Shown: positions 9,841-16,992 of the stretch, one piece after another
Position numbering within the stretch: the first letter of the stretch is position 1
Layout: the number at the start of each line of letters is the position of its first letter
NCBI GenBank assembly: GCA_049323895.1
Contig: JBMOKT010000039.1
Coordinates: 124,001-188,000, forward strand
Origin: JBMOKT01 sp049323895
Lineage (GTDB): Bacteria > Bacillota > Peptococcia > Peptococcales > BICA1-8
Length of the DNA stretch: 64,000 bases
Direction of reading: 5' to 3'
The notes under the pieces: model-generated
The model's database searches: none
What the model was told of the DNA's origin: nothing
What the model saw: only the letters and a program-made list of their open reading frames with translations
Position numbers and translations under genes: made by a program

Positions 9841-10491
9841 ATGAAACGCAGACAGTTTGTTGTCATAGGGCTGGGCAGATTTGGTAAAAGTGTTGCTATT
9901 ACCCTGAGTTCCCTTGGTCATGATGTACTCGGGATAGACACCTCTGAGCATGAAGCGCAGGAGATCGCTAATGAAATAACCCATGCGGTACAAGCCGATG
10001 CCCAGGATGAAGAAACTCTAAAAGCTCTTGGTATAAGGAATTTTGATGTAGCTATAGTAGCCATAGGTGATAATCTTGAGGCAAATATATTAATTACCGT
10101 TATGTTAAAAGAAATGGGTCTCAAACATATCGTAGTAAAAGCCCAAAGCAACCTTCATGGCAAGGTTTTAGAAAAAATAGGTGCAGATAAAGTAATCTAT
10201 CCCGAAAAAGACATGGGTGTCAGATTGGCCCATAATCTAGTTACCACTAATGTTATGGATTATATTGAATTATCACCTGAATATGGTGTAACGGAGATAA
10301 TAGCCCCAAAGGCATTTGCCAATAAATCCTTAGGTGAGCTTAATTTACGTGCCAAGTACGGAATAAGTGTTATGGCTATAAAAAAAGGAGAATCAATTAT
10401 TGTTGCCCCCGGAGCAGATGCATACATTGAGGGAAAAGATATTTTAATTATTGTCAGCAAAAGTGAAATTTTAGCGAGACTCCCAGAATAA
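9841..10491 (+). CDS. ktrA: Ktr potassium uptake regulatory subunit, copy 2
   Basis: RCK-domain gating subunit for ktrB copy 2, 216 residues like copy 1. GLGRFG nucleotide-binding motif near the N terminus, acidic GIDTSE after strand 2, TrkA_C domain at the end. Long identical stretches with copy 1 (for example RNFDVAIVAIG and NLRAKYGISVMAIKK) indicate a fairly recent duplication or gene conversion. The ATG follows GAGGAGG by 7 nt. A perfect hairpin beginning at the stop codon ends the operon. Confidence 0.94.
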   Translation: MKRRQFVVIGLGRFGKSVAITLSSLGHDVLGIDTSEHEAQEIANEITHAVQADAQDEETLKALGIRNFDVAIVAIGDNLEANILITVMLKEMGLKHIVVKAQSNLHGKVLEKIGADKVIYPEKDMGVRLAHNLVTTNVMDYIELSPEYGVTEIIAPKAFANKSLGELNLRAKYGISVMAIKKGESIIVAPGADAYIEGKDILIIVSKSEILARLPE

Positions 10492-10516
10492 AGCCAGTCA
10501 ATGACTGGCTTTAATT
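10491..10516 (+). terminator. terminator after ktrA copy 2
   Basis: AAGCCAGTCA (10491-10500) and TGACTGGCTT (10502-10511) form a perfect inverted repeat (functionally an 8-bp stem with a 5-nt loop). It overlaps the ktrA stop and is followed by a weak TTAATTAT tail. Confidence 0.6.
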
Positions 10517-10856
10517 ATACTTATTAGAAAGTATAGCTTTTACAAGGTAGTAAGTATAAGTGCAACATCGGCTTCCGCAGTCGCTAAAGGCTCGGCGCAA
10601 GCCGTGTTTTCTAAATTATTGGCAATTTCTGTTTATAGGGTAAATAAATTTCAATTATTAAATAAATTTATTAAATTAAAAAATTTTTCTGACTAAATAC
10701 TCTATACAAAATACAGAAAATGTTATAGTATAGTTTATAGAAATTATGGCTTTTATATAATACAATTTGGAGGTGTTAGAAAAACATCCGGCAGGCAAGT
10801 ATTAGTGAAATAAAATATTTAAAAAGATATTTATATAACTTAAGGAGGATAAAGGA
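10517..10856. other. 340-nt gap before dctP
   Basis: No coding sequence. It holds an AGAAAGTATAG box (10526-10536, also at 36303 and 51733), a hairpin with CGGCTT (10569-10574) and AAGCCG (10599-10604) arms, and a CCGTGTTTTCTAA word that recurs right after comEA (16209). Two possible -10 boxes for dctP are an extended TGTTATAGT (10721-10729) and TATAAT (10756-10761); neither has a good -35. A GGAGGTG at 10770 is not followed by a usable ORF. Confidence 0.5.
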
Positions 10857-11897
10857 ATGGGAAATCGTAAAGTTTTAGCACTTATTGCAGTTTTATTATT
10901 ATTTGCTTTTGTTGTAACCGCATGTGGTACAAGTCAGCCTAAAGAAGAACCAAAAGCTGAACCTAAGCAGGAGGAAAAAGCTAAAGAGCCTGTGGTAATA
11001 AAATTGGGTCATACCGTAAATGAAAAGGATCCTTATCATGTTAATGCATTGAAATTTAAAGAGCTGGTAGAACAAAAATCAAACGGTCAAGTGAAGGTTG
11101 AGATTTTCCCCAACGGAGTTATCGGTGATGAGCGTACTTTAATTGAAGGTATGCAGGTTGGAACTGTTGATATGGGTGTTATTACCAATGGTCCAATTGC
11201 TAACTTTTTACCTGAAATAGCAGCTTTTGAAATGCCTTTCCTTTTTGCTTCTGAGGAAGAGGCATACAAGGTATTAGACGGCGAAGTAGGACAGAAAGTA
11301 TTAAATAATCTGGAAAAAGTCAACATTAAAGGTTTAGCCTTTACAGAGCGGGGATTTAGAAATCTTACCAACTCTAAACGCCCTGTGAAAACACCCGCTG
11401 ATGCAAAAGGCTTAAAAATTAGGGTTATGGAAAATCCTCTATATATCGACACCTTTAAGGAATTAGGCGTTAATGCTGTACCAATGGCTTGGCAGGAAGC
11501 TCTAACCGCTTTTCAGTCAGGTGCTGTTGAAGGACAGGAAAATCCCGTGAATGTTGCTTATGCTTTTAAATTATACGAAAGCCATAAATATTTTACATTT
11601 ACCAGACATACTTACGCACCTGCAAGTATTTTAATGAGTAAAAAGCTATTTGATTCCTTTGATAAAGCAACACAGGATATTCTATTAAGTGCAGCAAAGG
11701 AAAGTGCCCAATACACCAGAAAGTGGATTGCAGATGATATGGAAAAACAATTGCAAGTTTTAAAAGATAACGGTATGCAAATTGAAGAGAATCCGGATAT
11801 TGCAGCCTTCCAGGCAGCAGTTAAACCTGTTTATGACAAGTATGCAGGTAAATTCGGAACTTTGATTGATGAGATTAATCAAGCTAAGGCAAAATAG
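10857..11897 (+). CDS. dctP: TRAP transporter solute-binding lipoprotein
   Basis: Extracytoplasmic substrate-binding component of a tripartite ATP-independent (TRAP) transporter, DctP family. The 346-residue protein starts with a lipoprotein signal peptide: charged start, hydrophobic run, lipobox VTAC with Cys23. A Glu/Lys-rich linker follows. The DctP fold keeps the family blocks FTERGFRNLTNSKRPV and GLKIRVMENP (the Arg normally binds a substrate carboxylate), then GAVEGQENP. Start ATG with AAGGAGG upstream. dctQ and dctM follow. The ligand is probably an organic acid; which one is unknown, though the downstream dehydratase gene hints at a hydroxy or sugar acid. Confidence 0.93.
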   Translation: MGNRKVLALIAVLLLFAFVVTACGTSQPKEEPKAEPKQEEKAKEPVVIKLGHTVNEKDPYHVNALKFKELVEQKSNGQVKVEIFPNGVIGDERTLIEGMQVGTVDMGVITNGPIANFLPEIAAFEMPFLFASEEEAYKVLDGEVGQKVLNNLEKVNIKGLAFTERGFRNLTNSKRPVKTPADAKGLKIRVMENPLYIDTFKELGVNAVPMAWQEALTAFQSGAVEGQENPVNVAYAFKLYESHKYFTFTRHTYAPASILMSKKLFDSFDKATQDILLSAAKESAQYTRKWIADDMEKQLQVLKDNGMQIEENPDIAAFQAAVKPVYDKYAGKFGTLIDEINQAKAK

Positions 11898-11906
11898 TCA
11901 GGCAAA

Positions 11907-11933
11907 TTGGCACCCTGCAAAACAGGGTGCCAA
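11907..11933 (+). terminator. stem-loop between dctP and dctQ
   Basis: An 11-bp perfect stem, TTGGCACCCTG (11907-11917) and CAGGGTGCCAA (11923-11933), loop CAAAA, without a T run. It probably acts as a partial terminator or 3'-end stabiliser that yields more binding protein than membrane subunits; this role is inferred from position. Confidence 0.6.
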
Positions 11934-11977
11934 TAAAATAACTAAAGACTGTTTAAGATTTCACCGGGGGTAAACTT

Positions 11978-12481
11978 ATGAATCAAATAGTTAACGGTTT
12001 TAATTTCTTAAGTGAAAAAATTGATTGGCTTGTTACCAAGCTGATATTTATTATTATAACGGGAATGGTCATTGTCACTACCTCTCAGGTAGTTTTCAGG
12101 GTTTTCTTTACTGCCTTATCCTGGAGTGAAGAATTATCCCGTTATCTTTTGGTATGGGGTACCTTTTTTGGTGCCACTATTGCCTATAAAAGGGGCAACC
12201 ATATAGCACTAACTTTTGTAGTTGATGCATTTGGTCCTAAAATTAAAAAAATATTTTCTATTTTAATATATGTCCTTTCTATTGTTTTTTTTGGAGTTGT
12301 CATCTATTACGCGGGTCAGATGATAAAAATGCAGGTTTTTCAGATTTCCCCTGCCTTGTCCCTTCCGATGCAGTATGTTTATCTAAGTATTCCTGTCAGC
12401 TTGGCTATTATGACTATTCACGCTCTAGCAGGTATTGGAACAGAAATACTGGGTTTGACTAAAGGGGGAGAAAAGGCATGA
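11978..12481 (+). CDS. dctQ: TRAP transporter small membrane subunit
   Basis: Small integral membrane component (167 residues, four predicted helices at about 18-40, 50-68, 87-110 and 128-150) of the TRAP transporter formed with dctP and dctM. The family feature WSEELSRYLLVWGTFFGA is present near residues 48-65. The ATG follows a GGGGG ribosome site, and the stop overlaps the dctM start as ATGA, so the two membrane subunits are translationally coupled. Confidence 0.92.
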   Translation: MNQIVNGFNFLSEKIDWLVTKLIFIIITGMVIVTTSQVVFRVFFTALSWSEELSRYLLVWGTFFGATIAYKRGNHIALTFVVDAFGPKIKKIFSILIYVLSIVFFGVVIYYAGQMIKMQVFQISPALSLPMQYVYLSIPVSLAIMTIHALAGIGTEILGLTKGGEKA

Positions 12482-13737
12482 TTGCTTTACTATTTGGAAC
12501 CTTTATAATTCTGCTTCTCTTGGGAGTACCGGTTGCAATTAGTATCGGATTAACTTCCTTAGTTGTTCTTATGGATCAAGGGACTTCTTTGATTGTTTTA
12601 CCACAGCGGATGTTTGCAGGAACTGATTCTTTTCCTTTAGTTGCAGTACCTTTTTTTATTTTGGCTGGTGATTTGTTGGCCCACGGCAAGGTTTCTGAAA
12701 AACTGGTTCAGTTTGCCGATTCCATACTGGGTTTTCTAAAAGGAGGCTTATGGGTGGTAGCAGTTATGGCTTCTATGTTTTTTGCTGCGATTTCCGGCTC
12801 CGGTGCAGCTACTACTGCTGCTGTAGGAACTCCTTTAATTCCTGAATTACGCAAAAAAAATTACAGTGACCAGTTTTCTGCTGCTTTAATAGCGGCCGGA
12901 GGGTGTACCGGTGTAGTAATACCTCCGTCTGTACCCATGATTATTTATGCTGTTATTGCGGACCAATCAGTAGCAAGGTTATTTTTAAATGGATTTTTAC
13001 CGGGGGCTTTGATGGGTCTCAGTTTGATTGCGGCTTCCCTTTATGTTGCTTATAAAAATAACTACCCTAGGGGTGCTTCTTTCTCCGTGGCTAATATTTG
13101 GAGGACTTTTAAGGGAGCCATCTGGGGCTTAATGACCCCAATAATTATCTTGGGGGGGATCTTTTCTGGTTTTTTCACTCCTTCGGAAGCGGCGGTAATT
13201 GCTGTAGACTGGGCGCTGTTTGTAGCTATATTTATTTATAGGGATATGGGTTGGCGGGATATCTTTAAAATTATTACCCGCTCTGCCATTACCATGTCAG
13301 TAATAATGCTAATAATTGCCACCTCTAATACTTTAAGTTGGATATTAGCCAATTGGCAGATCCCTAATATGATTGCCAATACTATCCTGTCCTTATCTGA
13401 AAATAAGCTGGTGCTTCTATTATTGATAAATATTATAATTTTATTGGCGGGTATATTTATGGAGACTGCCTCTGCCTTAATTATCCTTACACCAGTATTT
13501 TTACCATTGGTAAACCATCTGGGTATTGACTTAGTTCATTTTGGCTTAATTATGGTTATAGGCTTAGCAATTGGTATGATTACTCCACCGGTGGCTATAA
13601 ACTTATATGTAGCCAGTTCAATTTCCGGAATTCCAATTGAAAAAATCAGCAGGTCTGTTGTACCACTAATGATTATTCTGGTATTTGTTTTGCTTGTAGT
13701 AACTTATGTACCTTTGTTCTTTGATGTTATTATCTAG
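12478..13737 (+). CDS. dctM: TRAP transporter large membrane subunit
   Basis: Ion-coupled permease of the TRAP system, 419 residues with about 12 membrane segments. Family blocks seen: FFAAISGSGAATTAAVG (about 100-116), PPSVPMIIYAV, and GMITPPVAINLYVASSISG near the C-terminal end. The start ATG overlaps the dctQ stop. ilvD follows 25 nt later with its own ribosome site, so all four genes may be co-transcribed. Confidence 0.95.
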   Translation: MIALLFGTFIILLLLGVPVAISIGLTSLVVLMDQGTSLIVLPQRMFAGTDSFPLVAVPFFILAGDLLAHGKVSEKLVQFADSILGFLKGGLWVVAVMASMFFAAISGSGAATTAAVGTPLIPELRKKNYSDQFSAALIAAGGCTGVVIPPSVPMIIYAVIADQSVARLFLNGFLPGALMGLSLIAASLYVAYKNNYPRGASFSVANIWRTFKGAIWGLMTPIIILGGIFSGFFTPSEAAVIAVDWALFVAIFIYRDMGWRDIFKIITRSAITMSVIMLIIATSNTLSWILANWQIPNMIANTILSLSENKLVLLLLINIIILLAGIFMETASALIILTPVFLPLVNHLGIDLVHFGLIMVIGLAIGMITPPVAINLYVASSISGIPIEKISRSVVPLMIILVFVLLVVTYVPLFFDVII

Positions 13738-13762
13738 TCGATAGCAAAAGGAGGCAACATTA

Positions 13763-15436
13763 ATGAGAAGTCATGAAGTAACAAAAGGAATAGCTAGAGC
13801 ACCCCATAGATCGCTTTTCTATGCAATGGGTTATTTGCCCGAGGATTTACAAAAACCATTAGTTGCAGTTGTTAATGCCCATAATGAAGTGATTCCCGGT
13901 CATTTTCACCTGGACGAAATTGCTCAGGCAGTAAAATTTGGAGTAGCCCAAGCGGGAGGAACCCCAATTGAATTTCCGGCTATTGGTATCTGTGATGGAA
14001 TAGCGATGAATCATAGCGGAATGAAATACCCTTTAGCCAGTCGTGAACTTATCGCTGACTCCATTGAAGCAATGGTCATGGGTCATAAATTTGATGCTAT
14101 GGTGTTGATAGGAAACTGTGATAAGATTGTCCCTGGCATGCTGATGGCGGCGGCACGCTTAAATATACCTTCCATTTATGTCAGCGGTGGACCTATGATG
14201 ACCGGCCGTTATAAAGGAGAGGACACAGACTTAATTAAGGGTACTTTTGAGGCTGTGGGTGCATGTGCCAGCGGCAAGATAACTGAAGATACCCTAGAAG
14301 AAATGACCCAATCTGCATGTCCAACCTGTGGCAGCTGTGCGGGGATGTTTACAGCAAATACTATGAATTGCTTAGCAGAAGTTTTAGGTTTAGCTTTACC
14401 TGGAAATGGTACAATTCCTGCGCCTTATGGGGCTAGAAGAGCCCTAGGCAAAAAAGCTGGGATTAAGATAATGGAATTGATTGCAAAAGATATAAAGCCT
14501 AGGGACATTATGACTGAAGATGCTTTCCGCAATGCTATTATAGTAGATATGGCAATAGGCGGTTCCACTAATACGGTTCTCCATTTAATGGCTATTGCAA
14601 ACCAGGCACAGGTGAAATTAGATTTAGAAGAATTTGATAGGCTAAGCGCAGTTACTCCCCACCTATGTAAATTAAGTCCTGCCAGTGAACACCGCATTGG
14701 TGACCTTTATGAAGCTGGTGGTATCCAAGCAGTTATTAAAAGGCTATATACAGCCGGTCTTCTTAATGGAGATGCATTAAATGTTTCCGGTTTGACTATT
14801 GCCCAAATTGCGCAGCAGGCTCAAATATTAAATGAAGATGTTATAAGATCTGTGGAAAACGCTTATTCAGCAACAGGGGGTATTGCCATCCTTAAAGGCA
14901 ATTTAGCTCCTGAGGGTGCAGTAATTAAACAGGCTGCCGTGGCCAAAGAAATGTACACTCATGAAGGTCCGGCCAGGGTATTCAATTCTGAAGAGGAAGC
15001 CTTTGAGGCTATTATGGGCGGTAAAATTAAAAAGGGTGATGTGGTAGTTGTTAGGTATGAAGGTCCTAAAGGCGGTCCCGGCATGAGGGAAATGCTTAGC
15101 CCCACAGCTGCTATTACAGGTATGGGGTTAAGTAAAGAATGTGCCCTTATTACCGATGGCAGATTCTCCGGCGGGTCAAATGGTGCTTCTATCGGTCACA
15201 TATCCCCCGAGGCAGCAGAAGGCGGTCCTATTGGTCTTCTGGAAGAAGGAGACATCATTCAACTGGATATTGTAAAGAGGCAGTTGAATGTGAAACTTAG
15301 TGATGAGGAACTGGAGGCCCGCAGGGCTAAATGGGTGAAACCCCAAATCCAAGCCATGGCTAACTCATACTTGAAGCGCTATGCCGCCTTAGTGACATCG
15401 GCCAGTACTGGGGCCATAATGCGCGACGATGTGTAA
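13763..15436 (+). CDS. ilvD: dihydroxy-acid dehydratase (IlvD/Edd family)
   Basis: Fe-S dehydratase converting 2,3-dihydroxy acids to 2-keto acids in valine/isoleucine synthesis. The 557 residues match IlvD rather than Edd (about 600). Cluster-ligand cysteines are visible in GNCDKIVPGM and CPTCGSCAGMFTANTMNC, with GGSTNTVLHL and the C-terminal TDGRFSGGSNG block. No other ilv or leu genes are in the window. Its position right behind dctPQM makes a catabolic role on an imported sugar acid or dihydroxy acid possible, because the family also includes sugar-acid dehydratases. The sequence itself reads as ordinary IlvD, and I rate that more likely. Confidence 0.93.
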   Translation: MRSHEVTKGIARAPHRSLFYAMGYLPEDLQKPLVAVVNAHNEVIPGHFHLDEIAQAVKFGVAQAGGTPIEFPAIGICDGIAMNHSGMKYPLASRELIADSIEAMVMGHKFDAMVLIGNCDKIVPGMLMAAARLNIPSIYVSGGPMMTGRYKGEDTDLIKGTFEAVGACASGKITEDTLEEMTQSACPTCGSCAGMFTANTMNCLAEVLGLALPGNGTIPAPYGARRALGKKAGIKIMELIAKDIKPRDIMTEDAFRNAIIVDMAIGGSTNTVLHLMAIANQAQVKLDLEEFDRLSAVTPHLCKLSPASEHRIGDLYEAGGIQAVIKRLYTAGLLNGDALNVSGLTIAQIAQQAQILNEDVIRSVENAYSATGGIAILKGNLAPEGAVIKQAAVAKEMYTHEGPARVFNSEEEAFEAIMGGKIKKGDVVVVRYEGPKGGPGMREMLSPTAAITGMGLSKECALITDGRFSGGSNGASIGHISPEAAEGGPIGLLEEGDIIQLDIVKRQLNVKLSDEELEARRAKWVKPQIQAMANSYLKRYAALVTSASTGAIMRDDV

Positions 15437-15480
15437 ATAGAGACTGACATGCAGAATGACATATAAGCTTACCTTTACCT

Positions 15481-15514
15481 AAGAAAAAACTTGATTCTTC
15501 AAGTTTTTTCTTGT
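15481..15514 (+). terminator. terminator after ilvD
   Basis: A 14-bp perfect stem: arms 15481-15494 (AAGAAAAAACTTGA) and 15499-15512, loop TTCT. The A-rich 5' arm gives the T run on the 3' side. It lies upstream of the comEA ribosome site, so coding upstream of 15584 is unlikely. Confidence 0.75.
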
Positions 15515-15583
15515 TTAAGAAGGTTTTTAGTGGAAAAGGTAGTATTATTTGTCATATATTCTTTATTTATGAGGAGTTGGAAG

Positions 15584-16207
15584 ATGATTGAAGGAATTAA
15601 GGGAAATAAGCAGGCATTAGTAATAATCTTAATAATTTCCATAGCGGTATCTTTCTGGTTAGGGGTTAAATATGCCCAATGGAGGTTAATAGAAAAGCCT
15701 CTGGAAATCGTTGAAGAAACTCCTATTGTCCAAGAACAGGAGAAAACTCCGGAACCGCAGAAAATTTTAGTCCACGTTGCCGGAGAAGTAGAAAGTCCAG
15801 GCATATACGAACTTTTGGAAGGAGCAAGGGTGGAAGATGCCCTGCAGAGAGCAGTACCTACCCAGGAGGCTGATGTCGACTCTTATCTCAATAGGGCGCA
15901 AGTTCTGCATGACCAGGATAAGATTATTGTACAAAAGAAAGGTGAACCAAACCAAATTACCCAGGTTTCCCCCGTAGGCACCATAGGTGCTGCAGTAAGT
16001 ACTGTTCCTTTTAACGGTAAAATAAATATAAACACAGCTACTATCAAGGAATTAGAAACGCTGACAGGTATCGGGACTGTTAAAGCCCAGGCAATCATTG
16101 ATTATCGGACAACACATGGTAGGTTTAGTTCAATTGAGGATCTGCAAAAAGTCAAAGGCATTGGCGAAGCAACCTTCACCAAAATAATAGATAGAATAAC
16201 TATTTAG
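15584..16207 (+). CDS. comEA: ComEA-like DNA-binding competence protein
   Basis: Membrane-anchored DNA receptor for natural transformation. From the ATG at 15584 (GAGGAG 7 nt upstream) it has 207 residues: an N-terminal membrane anchor (about 10-30), a Glu/Pro linker, an SLBB domain (about 60-115, starting VHVAGEVESPGIYEL), and a C-terminal double helix-hairpin-helix (INTATIKELETLTGIG, then LQKVKGIGEATF). An in-frame start at 15491 lies inside the ilvD terminator and is rejected. comEC lies downstream beyond the opposite-strand DUF421 gene, as in many Clostridia where comEA and comEC are close. Confidence 0.92.
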   Translation: MIEGIKGNKQALVIILIISIAVSFWLGVKYAQWRLIEKPLEIVEETPIVQEQEKTPEPQKILVHVAGEVESPGIYELLEGARVEDALQRAVPTQEADVDSYLNRAQVLHDQDKIIVQKKGEPNQITQVSPVGTIGAAVSTVPFNGKININTATIKELETLTGIGTVKAQAIIDYRTTHGRFSSIEDLQKVKGIGEATFTKIIDRITI

Positions 16208-16228
16208 ACCGTGTTTTCTAATGATAGC

Positions 16229-16825
16229 TTAATGCTGTGGCTGTGTATTGGCGTTGTCAATTTCAGTAAATATATCCTCTCCTTGCTTGGCTTTAGGTGG
16301 CGGAGAATAGGAGGGAACTGTAGGCATTTTCATATTTATTAGATTAATCAGATTTTGAATATCTTCTTTAGTTGCAGGCCGGGCACTTTCTTTTAACTTA
16401 ATACCAAGCCTTCCATTCGGCTCTAAAGTAGCATATTCAACGTCGGTAATTTTAGCAACTTGGTTTTGGCGCAGCTGGATTTCTAACTGATCTACGGTCA
16501 TTCTCATTTTTCTAAGGTTATCAGTATTAATAACACCATTTTGAATAACTATTTTAGATTTACCTGTTACAATTTTCTCCAAGAAATTACTTTTTAGCTG
16601 GATATATTCCAAAACCATTAAACTTAAAACTAATATGGTGGCCACAAAAAAAGTTGTCCAAATATTTCTGCCGCTAACAGGTTGGATTAATAATGAACCA
16701 ATTGCTATCATTATTACAGTTTGTGCTACAGTCATTTGGGCAATTGATTTCCTGCCAGCTATCCTTAAAAGGGTGGTACCCACCAAAACGATTAATATAG
16801 CCTTCCAAGTCCAATTAAAATCCAT
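16229..16825 (-). CDS. DUF421 (YetF-like) membrane protein
   Basis: Conserved membrane protein of the DUF421 family, 198 residues. Three N-terminal helices (about 7-25, 32-50 and 56-76) include the family block LLRIAGRKSIAQMTVAQTV. A soluble domain follows with GKSKIVIQNGVINTDNLRKMRMT and ATLEPNGRLGIKL, then a Pro-rich tail. B. subtilis relatives include YetF, YrbG and YdfR; the molecular role is not well established. The ATG has AGGGGGAT upstream. It is convergent with comEA (21-nt gap) and divergent from comEC. Confidence 0.85.
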   Translation of the reverse strand: MDFNWTWKAILIVLVGTTLLRIAGRKSIAQMTVAQTVIMIAIGSLLIQPVSGRNIWTTFFVATILVLSLMVLEYIQLKSNFLEKIVTGKSKIVIQNGVINTDNLRKMRMTVDQLEIQLRQNQVAKITDVEYATLEPNGRLGIKLKESARPATKEDIQNLINLINMKMPTVPSYSPPPKAKQGEDIFTEIDNANTQPQH

Positions 16826-16992
16826 AGATATCCCCCTGGTTAATCAAATAATATAAACTTTTCTCTTGTTGTTATAGTATCTACAGGCGACTTAATCCCA
16901 ATACCTTACTACACTTAATGTTACTACCAAAACTAAAGCTAATAAGATAATCGCAGGTTGATAAGTAATATAAAATAAAACCGGAGTGTTAC

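Noticed and set aside
10770..10835. Small ORF after GGAGGTG before dctP
   Set aside because: The only frame starts inside the putative ribosome site and runs for a few codons.
13763..15436. Phosphogluconate dehydratase (Edd)
   Set aside because: Length and motifs fit IlvD; Edd is longer and differs in its N-terminal region.
15491..15583. Longer N terminus for comEA
   Set aside because: It starts inside the ilvD terminator stem and has no ribosome site, while the ATG at 15584 has GAGGAG at 7 nt.
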